A DNA stretch of 27,701 nucleotides from HLUCCA09 sp038757905 (GTDB taxonomy: Bacteria > Pseudomonadota > Alphaproteobacteria > Rhodobacterales > Rhodobacteraceae). Below, in pieces: positions 14,889 to 22,400 of this stretch. Every line of letters starts with the position of its first letter. Positions within the stretch are counted from its first letter, which is position 1. The notes beneath the pieces are model-generated. The model had not been told where the DNA came from and searched no databases. It was given only the letters and a program-made list of their open reading frames with translations. The DNA is taken from contig JBCDGG010000064.1 of NCBI GenBank assembly GCA_038757905.1, positions 1 through 27,701 on the forward strand. Reading direction: 5' to 3'. A program made the position numbers and the translations under genes.

Positions 14889-14918
14889 CTCTCACTCTAC
14901 TGTCACAATCGGTGAGAG
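14889..14918. promoter_or_regulatory. Inverted repeat in the WYL/SRPBCC divergent promoter region
   Basis: CTCTCAC (14889-14895) and GTGAGAG (14912-14918) are exact reverse complements separated by 16 bp. A second, inner dyad TCAC-N5-GTGA lies at 14903-14915. This sits 12 bp upstream of the WYL start codon and 74 bp before the SRPBCC ATG, where an autoregulatory operator is expected. Binding by the WYL protein is inferred. Confidence 0.45.
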
Positions 14919-14991
14919 CAGGACCCGTCTAGGACAAGGCACCACCCCCTGAAACCAAGCGCCGTCCTTGGATGGAAACAAGAGCCGCCCC

Positions 14992-15648
14992 ATGATCCTC
15001 TTCGCAGGCAGCCTCACGACCGAGGCCACCCCCGAGGCCGTTTGGGCCGTTCTCGGCCGGCACATGCACATCGACGCGTTCGCGCCGCAGATCGTGACGG
15101 TCGAGGCGCTGACGCAGGGCGAGATTGGGGGCGGCTCACGGCACCGCAATCACTTTCAGAACGGCACCTCCCTGGTCGAGGAGGCAACGCACTGGCAACC
15201 GGATAAGGGCTATGCGGTCAGGCTTTCGGACATGGCCGCGTTGCCGCTGCACGAGGCAAGTTCCACGGTGCGCATCACGCCTGAGGGGGAAAGCGCCAAA
15301 GCGGCCTGGACGCTCAATTGCCGCGTCAAGTACGGCCCAGTCGGATGGCTGCTGGGCCAGACCGCGATCAAAAGGATGATGGGCAAGATCATCGACGGCA
15401 ACCCGCGGGGCCTCGCAGACGCGGTGCGCACGGATCGTGCCGGCCGAGGGCAAAACCGGGCTGGGCTGGCACCGCCATGCACGTCCATCACCCGTCCTGC
15501 GCCCTCCGCATGGCGCGCGCTCCCGCAGCGGGCCGCAGCACGGAACCCCGACCCTGGACGCCACGCGTGCAGGCGCACGCGCCTCGGGCATTGCAGAACA
15601 GGGAGCCGCCGGCGCCCTATTTGCCACGCCAGAGCAGCCAGTAGGTGA
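14992..15648 (+). CDS. SRPBCC-family protein with an apparently frameshifted 3' end
   Basis: Residues 1 to about 145 read as a polyketide-cyclase/START-like SRPBCC protein: AGSLTTEATPEAVWAVLG at the N-terminus, a DMAALPLHEASSTVRITPE middle and a C-terminal helix with GQTAIKRMMGKIIDGN. Relatives end about there (near 15430). Here the frame continues for some 70 Arg/Pro/Ala-rich residues that look non-native and overlaps the 3' end of the convergent PsiE gene by 32 bp, so a small indel probably removed the original stop. The ATG at 14992 matches the conserved start; a TTG at 14968 is in frame. SRPBCC domains bind hydrophobic small molecules. The WYL protein next door is the likely regulator. 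Confidence 0.7.
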   Translation: MILFAGSLTTEATPEAVWAVLGRHMHIDAFAPQIVTVEALTQGEIGGGSRHRNHFQNGTSLVEEATHWQPDKGYAVRLSDMAALPLHEASSTVRITPEGESAKAAWTLNCRVKYGPVGWLLGQTAIKRMMGKIIDGNPRGLADAVRTDRAGRGQNRAGLAPPCTSITRPAPSAWRALPQRAAARNPDPGRHACRRTRLGHCRTGSRRRPICHARAASR

Positions 15649-16081
15649 TGCCGAAGGCGAGACCAAGGCCCGAATAGCCAAAGAAATAAAGCGGATCCAG
15701 GTTCGCCGTGTCGAGAGTGATCACCTTCCGGGCAACCGCCATCAGGGCGGTGGCAACGACCAGTTTCACATGGATGACATCGGCGGTCAGATACAGCGTG
15801 ACATTGGTGTAGATCTCGATGGCGATCAGGACGACCAGAGCGGCGGCGAACACGTCCAGCAGATCGCTGACATCGAGGATCAGGTAGGGTGGGCTGGCGA
15901 GCTTGATGTAGAGCGAGTACACCGCATCGATCACTGCGAACCCGATGACAAAGACCATGAAGACCGACATCACCCGAACGGCATAGCGGATGAGGCGGTT
16001 GCTCCGCCTAACGATCGGGTCCTCATGGTTCGGGTCCAGCTCGATATGTGCCGAGCTGTCGCGTGAATTCTCTTCGGTCAT
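15617..16081 (-). CDS. PsiE-family (phosphate-starvation-inducible) membrane protein
   Basis: A 154-aa protein. After about 30 polar residues (start MTEENSRDSSAHIE) there are four hydrophobic segments: VFMVFVIGFAVIDAVYSLYI, FAAALVVLIAIEIYTNVTLY, VKLVVATALMAVARKVITL and LGLAFGITYWLLW. The pattern, including the DVSDLLDVFAAALVVLIAIE stretch and the VARKVI motif, is that of the PsiE family; its biochemical role is unknown. The ATG at 16079-16081 has GGAGG 6 bp upstream. It lies 50 bp after the barrel-protein gene on the same strand and is probably co-transcribed with the DUF1254 genes. Confidence 0.82.
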   Translation of the reverse strand: MTEENSRDSSAHIELDPNHEDPIVRRSNRLIRYAVRVMSVFMVFVIGFAVIDAVYSLYIKLASPPYLILDVSDLLDVFAAALVVLIAIEIYTNVTLYLTADVIHVKLVVATALMAVARKVITLDTANLDPLYFFGYSGLGLAFGITYWLLWRGK

Positions 16082-16131
16082 TGGGGCCTCCGGTGCTGCG
16101 CGTCTCTTCGATGACCTCGCCCGATGATGCG

Positions 16132-16953
16132 TCAGCGACCGCGCGGCAGCACGACCTGCGCCTGCAAGCGGAAGCGCACGCCTTCCGCCCCGGCATCCGG
16201 TGCCTCCAGCCAATAGCCGAGCCCGGCCTGCAGATTGACCGGGAGCGCCCCCCATTGCACCAGCCGCGACACCGATGCATTGACCGGCACGGCCCAGGTC
16301 TCGGCCTCCCAATCGTAGGTGCTTTCGCTCTGCAGCGAGTAGGTCCAGGCGTTCTCTGTGGAGTAAGCGAGAAAGGGCTGGAGGAAGGTCGCGTTCGTGG
16401 GAACGGCGGGATCGTCTTCGAGATCCCACAGGTGATTGGCCAGCATACCGAAGGTCCAGGGGCCGGTCTGTCGCAGGGCGATCCCGGTGATCCCGGCCGC
16501 CCAGGTCTCGCTCGACACGTCGCTATAGGTGGGAAAGCGCAGTGCCGGGCCGATGCCCCAGGTGACCTCGCCGCTGCCGACCGGGGAGACCCAGGCCGAG
16601 AACAGAATGTCGCCGAAGCCCTGCTGGCTGGTGCCGGGCACGATATCGTCCTGCCAGATATAGGGGAAAATCGTGCGGGTGATCAGGTTGGTGCCCTCGC
16701 CCAGTTCGAACGGCACGACTGGCTGGAAGTTCAGCGTGGTGCGTGTGCCCTCGTCTGCGACGCCGAGATTGTCGTCGAAGTTGAGCTGGAACGGGACAGA
16801 GATGATCGCGGCGAGCGGGTTGGCCAGATCCTGCGCGAGGTCCGAGGCCTCGTCGCCCAGGGCCGGGGCGGCGGCTGAGAGCAGGGCAAGGCTGAGCGCC
16901 GGGCGTAGCAGGGCGGTTGCCCCCTTTGCGCCGTGGGGTTCGGGGCGCCTCAT
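16132..16953 (-). CDS. Probable outer-membrane beta-barrel (transporter-like) protein
   Basis: A 273-aa protein with a signal peptide (LLRPALSLALLSAAAPALGDE) and then repeated alternating strands rich in Trp, Phe and Gly: VPFQLNFDDNLGVADEGTRT, TRTIFPYIWQDDIV, GFGDILFSAWVSP, WGIGPALRFPTYS and a terminal VRFRLQAQVVLPR strand. This is how COG4313/MetA-pathway-like transporter proteins look, predicted outer-membrane channels for hydrophobic substrates. The start overlaps the stop of the DUF1254 gene (ATGA). Its association with DUF1254/DUF1214 proteins is seen in other bacteria too, but the cargo is not known. The family call rests on strand pattern rather than a sharp motif. Confidence 0.7.
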   Translation of the reverse strand: MRRPEPHGAKGATALLRPALSLALLSAAAPALGDEASDLAQDLANPLAAIISVPFQLNFDDNLGVADEGTRTTLNFQPVVPFELGEGTNLITRTIFPYIWQDDIVPGTSQQGFGDILFSAWVSPVGSGEVTWGIGPALRFPTYSDVSSETWAAGITGIALRQTGPWTFGMLANHLWDLEDDPAVPTNATFLQPFLAYSTENAWTYSLQSESTYDWEAETWAVPVNASVSRLVQWGALPVNLQAGLGYWLEAPDAGAEGVRFRLQAQVVLPRGR

Positions 16954-17954
16954 TGGACCGGCTCGACGGTCGGGAAGGCCCAGCTGCCGTCGAGGATCGA
17001 CTCCTGCGGCTCATAGAGGCGGACAGCATAGTTCCAGCCGGGGGTGATCGGGATGCAGTTGACCCGCCCGTCGTCGCAGCCGCCGAAATGCAGGGTGATC
17101 GCACCGTCCGCGTCGGCCTCGGCGGTGACGTTGTTGAAGCCGTTGACGCCCAGATCGTTCGCTTCGAGGAACCCTTCGGCGTTGTAGACGGTGACCGACC
17201 AGAACTCGTCGACCGGCACGTCCTGCACCGTTACGGCGTGGAGCGTTTCGCCGTCATTGGCGTCGACCGAGCGGAGCACGTAGCTGGCCGCGACCGCCGG
17301 CAGACCGCCCCAGCCCGCTGCGGCGCCGACGAGGTGGTCGATGGGGCGGGTTTCCTCCGGGGTGCCGAAGGCATAGCGGGCGTTGAAGCCCAGGATCGCG
17401 ATCTGGTTCAGCGCCTGTCGGGCCGTGTCCAGCGCCTCGATATCCCAGTCGGGCGCCTCAAACGGCCCTGTGCCCCCGCCACTGACCACGATCCCGTCCT
17501 GCGCGGCATGGGCCGCGGCGATATCCTCGGGGTCCGTCACATCGGCGAAGGTGCGGAATGAAACGAAGGCAAATCGGCTGCCGATCTCCTCCTCGGTGAA
17601 GCGGTAGGTTCCCGGCCTGACCTGGGCGAACATGAAGTGATCCTGATTGATCACGTGCATCGACATATAGCGCCCGCCGATCTCGGGCAGGGTCACCTCG
17701 ACGGGCGTGCTCAGGTCCAGCACGGTCAGCGAATAGAGCGTGTCCTGGTTCATCCGGATGATCGGCTGGTTGTCCGGCGTCGTGGGCTCGCGGAAATGCG
17801 CGAGTTCTCCCACTCCCAGCCCGCTCTGCGCCAGGTTGGTGCGGATCATGTGATCGGATTCGGCGCGGGTAAAGTTTTCGACGGTGACGGCTTCGGCGGT
17901 GGCCAGGGCCGGGATCGTGCCAAGGGCAAGGGCAAAAGCACAGGTGCGGATCAT
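16950..17954 (-). CDS. DUF1254/DUF1214 protein, copy 2
   Basis: A 334-aa exported protein: MIRTCAFALALGTIPALATA is a signal peptide. The DUF1254 part has DNQPIIRMNQDTLYS, RYMSMHVINQDHF and FAFVSFRTFADVTDP. The DUF1214 part has VDEFWSVTVYNAEGFLEAND, GGCDDGRVNCIP and GWNYAVRLYEPQ. These are conserved family blocks; the protein is shorter than the common ~450-aa form. It is clearly a paralogue of the upstream gene 17966-19015. The ATG at 17952-17954 has AAGGA upstream, within the 11-bp gap. Function in the family is uncharacterised. The two Cys in the GGC...NC block are kept in both copies and may form a disulfide in the periplasm. Confidence 0.88.
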   Translation of the reverse strand: MIRTCAFALALGTIPALATAEAVTVENFTRAESDHMIRTNLAQSGLGVGELAHFREPTTPDNQPIIRMNQDTLYSLTVLDLSTPVEVTLPEIGGRYMSMHVINQDHFMFAQVRPGTYRFTEEEIGSRFAFVSFRTFADVTDPEDIAAAHAAQDGIVVSGGGTGPFEAPDWDIEALDTARQALNQIAILGFNARYAFGTPEETRPIDHLVGAAAGWGGLPAVAASYVLRSVDANDGETLHAVTVQDVPVDEFWSVTVYNAEGFLEANDLGVNGFNNVTAEADADGAITLHFGGCDDGRVNCIPITPGWNYAVRLYEPQESILDGSWAFPTVEPVQ

Positions 17955-17965
17955 GTTCGGTATCC

Positions 17966-19015
17966 TTACTCGTTGAGGGGTTCGACGGTGGGGAAGGTCC
18001 AGCTGCCGTCGATCACGTCGGGGCCGGGCTGATAGAGGCGCACGGCGTAATTCCAACCCTCCATCACCGGCAGGCAGTTCACGCGGCCATCCTCGCAGCC
18101 TCCAAGATGGACGGTGAAGCTGCCGTCGTCGTTGGGCGTGCCCGAGACCGAGTTGATCACGTAGCTGTCGAAATCGTTGAGCTCAAAGAACCCGTCTGAA
18201 TTGTAGAGGCTGACCGACCAGAACGCGTCGACCGGGACCTCCGCCGGCACCTCGATCCGGTACTCGCCCACGGGCAGGCCGGGATCGATGTTGAGATAGA
18301 ACGCCTCCTCCTCCGGCAGGCCGCCGAAGCCGACCGCGGTGCCGAGGAAATGGCGCAGCGGCGCGACATGCTCGGCGGTGCCGAAGGTGCGGATGCTGTC
18401 GGTGGCGAAGCGGCCCAGCTCGATGGCGGCGCGGCGCACGGCCTCCAGCCTCTCCCGGTCGTAATCGGGCACCGCGAACGGGGTGTCGGATGCGGCGTCG
18501 ACGGCAAACCCGTCCTGGATCGCGTTGACCGCGGCGACATCCGCCGGGTCCTCCGCATCCACCAGAATGCGCATGAAGACGAGCACATAGGGCGTGTCGA
18601 AGGTCTCCATATCCAGCGTGAAGGTGCCGCCGCCATGGAAGACCTCGTTGATGAAGTGATCCTGGTTGACCACCATGGTCGACATGTAGCGGTCGCCGAC
18701 CTCGGGCATCGTCAGGGTCGCGCCCGCGCGGATATCGACCACGGCGGTGCTGTAGAGCGTGTCGCGGTTCATCCGGATGGTGGGCTGGTTGTCGATGGGC
18801 GTCGGCTCTTTGAAATGAAAGAACCGGTTCACCCCGCCCCCGAGGCCCGTATAGGTCTCGAACTCGAGATCCGTGGCGGCCCGGACGAAGTTGTTGATCG
18901 TGATCGGGATGCTCTGGCTCCCGCTCTCCGATTGCGCATCAGTCGGCCCCGGCGCGACGGCGACGAAAGTGGCCAGGGCGAGCGCGACCGAGCTGAAGGT
19001 TCGATTGTCGGGCAT
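17966..19015 (-). CDS. DUF1254/DUF1214 protein, copy 1
   Basis: A 349-aa protein that begins the minus-strand group. The N-terminus (FSSVALALATFVAVAPGPTD) is a signal peptide. It shares with copy 2 the blocks DNQPTIRMNRDTLYS, RYMSTMVVNQDHF, VDAFWSVSLYNSDGFFELND, GGCEDGRVNCLP and GWNYAVRLYQPG, ending in SWTFPTVEPLNE against SWAFPTVEPVQ. The middle third differs more, so the duplication is not recent. GGGAG lies 9 bp before the ATG at 19013-19015. It is divergent from the AraC gene, the likely regulator. Function unknown; co-transcription with a barrel protein suggests a role at the outer membrane. Confidence 0.88.
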   Translation of the reverse strand: MPDNRTFSSVALALATFVAVAPGPTDAQSESGSQSIPITINNFVRAATDLEFETYTGLGGGVNRFFHFKEPTPIDNQPTIRMNRDTLYSTAVVDIRAGATLTMPEVGDRYMSTMVVNQDHFINEVFHGGGTFTLDMETFDTPYVLVFMRILVDAEDPADVAAVNAIQDGFAVDAASDTPFAVPDYDRERLEAVRRAAIELGRFATDSIRTFGTAEHVAPLRHFLGTAVGFGGLPEEEAFYLNIDPGLPVGEYRIEVPAEVPVDAFWSVSLYNSDGFFELNDFDSYVINSVSGTPNDDGSFTVHLGGCEDGRVNCLPVMEGWNYAVRLYQPGPDVIDGSWTFPTVEPLNE

Positions 19016-19309
19016 CGTTTGTTACTCCCATAAGATCACTGTGCCGTCCGCCGTCGTTCGCACGCCGATGGCTTGCGCGGGCGCCCGATTGAGGGCGCAT
19101 TGCCACACCCCAAGTCCCGGACAAGTCAGGGCAAAACACGAAGGAAGGCGCGACGGGTCACCGTCCACCCTGCTGCCCGGATTGACGGCCCCGTGCGAGG
19201 CCGCAATACTTTGAGATGAAAAGGGTTTTTTTGGTCGAATCCGTGGTCTCCAAGTGCCGAGGGACGGACTATCACAAGATGACCAATCAGTTTGCGACAT
19301 AGTGGCGGC
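19016..19309. promoter_or_regulatory. Divergent intergenic region between DUF1254 operon and AraC-type regulator
   Basis: These 294 bp should hold promoters for both directions. A direct repeat CAAGTC occurs at 19111-19116 and 19122-19127, one helical turn (11 bp) apart, as often seen for AraC-family half-sites. A run of seven T (AAGGGTTTTTTTGG) lies near 19220-19232. No convincing -35/-10 pair was found. That AraC binds here is inference from gene orientation. Confidence 0.35.
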
Positions 19310-20326
19310 ATGCGGCGACCAATGGTCAACCTGATCGAACTGGCGCACATCGTGGATGTGATCGACAGTTTCGGCTCGCCAGCGGTGGCCACCCGCGCGC
19401 TACGCTCTGCCAATCTCAGCCGGGACATCCTCGGATCCCGGGCCGGCTTTATCCCCTATGCGTCGGTCGCCGTCCTGGCTGAATCGGCTGCGCGATCTCT
19501 CGGCGAGCGGCATCTTGGCGTCTATGTCGGCCGCAAGTTCGACTACAACAGCTATGACGGCTATGCCGAATACGTGCTGTCGGCGCCATGTCTCGGCACA
19601 GCGCTGAAGCGGGCACATCACGCGCTTCCGCTCATTCATCCGGGCTCGGACTTGTCGCTCGACATGGAGGGGACCGACGTCACAATCGGGTTCTCCGGGC
19701 GCGTGGAATCGGTGTTGGGCTATCGCCACATTCGTGAGGGAACGCTCTTCGTCATTGTGCAGGCCTTCAACCACTTCCTCGGGTCCGACTGGCATCCGCA
19801 GCGCCTGGAGATCGCTGTCGCGGATGCCCGCGCACGGTCATTGCTGGAGGAGTTCATGGGCAGCCCGTTGAGAACCGGCGCGCCCTTCTCTGCCCTGGTC
19901 TTCGAAGCGTCGGAACTTCGCGCGCCCAACCCGATCCCCGAGTCTGAGCGATCGACCGTCACACTTCGTGAGGTGCGCGCACGCATGGCGCCTCCGATCC
20001 CGGAAAAAACCGCCGATGCGCTGGTGCATCTGTTCCGGGCAGAGCATGCATGCGCCGATCTCACCCAGGAACGGGCGGCGCGCCTGTTGAACGTCGGCCC
20101 GCGTACGCTCCAGCGCGAGTTGCGGTCCGAGGGGACATCCTTCCGCGAGATCAGAAACCGGGAGATGCACGAACGCGCGCGCGCCCTGCTGGTCGAAAGC
20201 GCGCTGACCATCGATGACGTTGCGCGGTCTCTGGGCTTCGACGAGCCGAACAGCTTTCGCAGGGCCTTCCATAAGTGGACAGGCTGCTCCCCGGGCGATT
20301 ACCGCCGGAGGCATGGCGTCGTGTAA
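19310..20326 (+). CDS. AraC-family regulator with Arabinose_bd-type N-terminal domain
   Basis: A 338-aa regulator. The N-terminal 190 or so residues resemble the Arabinose_bd domain of OruR/ArgR/CdhR-type regulators (RAGFIPYASVAVLAESAARS, then LGVYVGRKFDYNSYDGYAEY). The C-terminal double HTH runs from about 240: ERAARLLNVGPRTLQREL is the first recognition element, and TIDDVARSLGFDEPNSFRRA followed by FHKWTGCSPGDYRRR is the AraC signature. Start choice is uncertain: ATG at 19310 is taken, ATG at 19322 and TTG at 19292 are in frame, none with a clear Shine-Dalgarno. Divergent orientation suggests control of the DUF1254-barrel-PsiE group, with an unidentified small-molecule effector. Confidence 0.88.
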   Translation: MRRPMVNLIELAHIVDVIDSFGSPAVATRALRSANLSRDILGSRAGFIPYASVAVLAESAARSLGERHLGVYVGRKFDYNSYDGYAEYVLSAPCLGTALKRAHHALPLIHPGSDLSLDMEGTDVTIGFSGRVESVLGYRHIREGTLFVIVQAFNHFLGSDWHPQRLEIAVADARARSLLEEFMGSPLRTGAPFSALVFEASELRAPNPIPESERSTVTLREVRARMAPPIPEKTADALVHLFRAEHACADLTQERAARLLNVGPRTLQRELRSEGTSFREIRNREMHERARALLVESALTIDDVARSLGFDEPNSFRRAFHKWTGCSPGDYRRRHGVV

Positions 20327-20333
20327 TCGCCCG
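20292..20333 (+). terminator. Large stem-loop across the AraC-gene stop codon
   Basis: CGGGCGATTAC (20292-20302) and GTAATCGCCCG (20323-20333) are perfect 11-bp reverse complements with a 20-base loop; the second arm contains the TAA stop (20324-20326). Such a stem at a gene end would stabilise or end the transcript. No T-run follows, so classic intrinsic termination is doubtful; Rho-dependent ending with a protective stem is as likely. Confidence 0.45.
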
Positions 20334-20716
20334 AATCGAGCCATACCGCGCGGCACCCTTCGGCCCGAACTGCGGAGCGTACCCGGGATTGCCGCGCCCC
20401 GTTGCCGCTAAGGCCAAGCCTGCATGACCGGCTCGGTGCGCCCGAAGCCGACCATGGGCACTGTCGGAGACTGGGTGACAGGGTCTTGCCAGCCGCGCGA
20501 TGCGCGCTCGTTGCAATCCTTTGCAGCGAAGCTCCGATGCGCACGCCGGGAACTCCGCATAAAAGATGGGCAAACTGGTATTATCTGGGCAAGAATGACG
20601 AGATTCGTCGGCACCGATGCACGACTTCCCCTTGTTCAAGGGCTCGGGATCGTTGACGGTCGGACGAAGTGTACGCCGCGTAAGAACGTGCACCATCCAG
20701 ACACGGAGGGAAGATC
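20334..20716. other. 383-bp intergenic region upstream of the second ABC operon
   Basis: No gene is supported here. A perfect small dyad TGCAA-TCCT-TTGCA lies at 20512-20525 and may be an operator. An extended -10-like TGGTATTAT ends at 20584 without a recognisable -35. A strong Shine-Dalgarno (GGAGGGAAG) precedes the ATG at 20717. The region should contain the operon promoter; which element acts cannot be told by eye. Confidence 0.4.
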
Positions 20717-22312
20717 ATGACATTCAGAAGGTGGGCCACCGGGGCCCTTTGCGCCCTTGGGCTCGTATTCGGCGGGGCCTCTGCCATGGCCCAGAAGGCC
20801 GGGGGTACGCTCGTCTACATCGTGCAGCCGGAGCCGCCGTCCCTGGCGTCCTTCCTGTCGACATCCGGGCCTATCGGCCTTGTCGCGCCCAAGATCTACG
20901 ATGGTCTTTTCGATTACGACAATGATCTCAACATCGTACCGGCCCTCGCAGAAAGCTTCGATGTCAGCGAGGACGGCAAGACCGTCACGTTCAATCTGCG
21001 CCAGGGCGTCACCTGGCACGACGGCGAGCCGTTCACCTCGGCCGATGTCCAGTTCACCGTGATGGAGATCCTCAGCAAGGTGCATCCGCGCGGGCCGAAC
21101 TCCTTCCGCGAGGTGACTTCCATCGACACGCCGGACGCGCACACCGCCGTGTTCAACCTCGCCAACCCGGCACCCTACATGCTGCGCGCGCTGTCCGCCT
21201 ATGAAAGCCCGATCGTGCCGAAGCATCTGCTGGAAGGGCAGGATCCGCGCAACTCGGATCTGGCGACGAACCCCGTCGGAACGGGCCCGTTCAAATTCGT
21301 GGAGTGGCAGAAGGGCCAGTACATCCGCCTCGACAAGAACGAGAACTACTGGAAGGAAGGCCTGCCCTATCTCGACCGTGTCGTTGGCCGCTTCATCCCC
21401 GACGCCTCCACCCGCACCGCGGCGATGGAGAACGAGGAAGTGATGTATGGCGCCTATGGCGCGATCCCGAACATCGACGCAGTGCGCCTGCGCGACACCG
21501 ACGGCTTCTCGGTGACAACCGACGGCTATTCCATGATCAACCCGATGGCGCTGATCGAGTTCAACACCACCACCGAGCCCTTCAACGATCCGGCGATCCG
21601 CAAGGCGATCTCGATGGCGCTCGACCGGGAGTTCCTGATCGACAACATCTGGTTCGGCTACGGCAAGCCCGCGACTTCGGCGCTGTCGAGCAACTTCGCC
21701 GCGACCGGCCTCTATAAAGAGGGCCTGCCGAACTACCCGGCGAATGCCGATATCGACGCCGCAATCGCGGTGCTGGAGGAGGCCGGCTTCGCCGCCGACG
21801 CCGACGGCGTGCGCGCCACCGCCGTCCTTGACCTCATCCCCTATGGTGAGGACTGGCGCCGCGCGGGCGAGTACATGAAGCAGGCGCTCGCCGACATCGG
21901 TATCGAGCTCGAACTGCGGTACGAGGACGTCCCGACCTGGCTGAAGCGGATCTATGCCGATTACGACTTCGCCATGAACGTGAACTACTTCTACCAGTTG
22001 CCGGATCCGGTGCTGGGCGTTCACCGCCATTACGGGACAGATCAGATCCGACAGGGCACGCACTTCGTGAACTCGTCGCGCTACTCCAACCCGGAACTCG
22101 ATGCGCTGCTCTCCGCCGGTGCTCAGGAGGCCGACGCTGCCAAGCGCTCGGAGATCTACGCGCAGGTGCAGCAGATCCTGGCCGAGGACAAGCCTGTCGC
22201 GAACCTGTTCGAGATGGAGTTCCTGACCGTCTACAACGACAAGCTGAAGGATCACGCCACATCGGCGCTCGGCGCCTATGGCTCGTTCGACCGGGCCTGG
22301 ATCGACGATTGA
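20717..22312 (+). CDS. ABC transporter substrate-binding protein, family 5 (Dpp/Opp type)
   Basis: A 531-aa periplasmic binding protein. The signal peptide MTFRRWATGALCALGLVF ends at about Ala25 (SAMA before QKAGG). Family blocks visible are VPALAESFDVSEDGKTVTFN, VTWHDGEPFTSADVQFT, VGTGPFKFVEWQKGQYI, the IRKAISMALDREFLIDN helix and a late SSRYSNPELDALL. It is not closely similar to the binding protein at 8426-9949. Start chosen at the ATG after GGAGGGAAG. The gene leads an importer operon, and a strong hairpin after it probably keeps its expression above that of the permeases. The convergent amidase suggests peptide or amide ligands, by inference. Confidence 0.9.
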   Translation: MTFRRWATGALCALGLVFGGASAMAQKAGGTLVYIVQPEPPSLASFLSTSGPIGLVAPKIYDGLFDYDNDLNIVPALAESFDVSEDGKTVTFNLRQGVTWHDGEPFTSADVQFTVMEILSKVHPRGPNSFREVTSIDTPDAHTAVFNLANPAPYMLRALSAYESPIVPKHLLEGQDPRNSDLATNPVGTGPFKFVEWQKGQYIRLDKNENYWKEGLPYLDRVVGRFIPDASTRTAAMENEEVMYGAYGAIPNIDAVRLRDTDGFSVTTDGYSMINPMALIEFNTTTEPFNDPAIRKAISMALDREFLIDNIWFGYGKPATSALSSNFAATGLYKEGLPNYPANADIDAAIAVLEEAGFAADADGVRATAVLDLIPYGEDWRRAGEYMKQALADIGIELELRYEDVPTWLKRIYADYDFAMNVNYFYQLPDPVLGVHRHYGTDQIRQGTHFVNSSRYSNPELDALLSAGAQEADAAKRSEIYAQVQQILAEDKPVANLFEMEFLTVYNDKLKDHATSALGAYGSFDRAWIDD

Positions 22313-22335
22313 TCCCTAGCCAACGGCTTTGAAAG

Positions 22336-22369
22336 GCAGGCGCACCGGCCGATCCGGCCGGTGCCCTGC
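22336..22369 (+). promoter_or_regulatory. Strong intercistronic hairpin after the binding-protein gene
   Basis: GCAGG and GCACCGGCCG on the left (22336-22351, with C22341 bulged) pair with CGGCCGGTGC and CCTGC (22355-22369), giving 15 base pairs with a 3-base loop ATC. It lies in the 88-bp gap between the binding-protein and first permease genes. No T-run follows, so it should stabilise the upstream mRNA or attenuate readthrough; excess binding protein over permease is usual in ABC importers. Confidence 0.65.
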
Positions 22370-22400
22370 GTGTGTTCGGCAACGCACCAAGGAGCGCGAC

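Noticed and set aside
20636..22255. 539-aa minus-strand ORF opposite the second binding protein
   Set aside because: Same reason: codon-bias shadow of a well-supported plus-strand gene.
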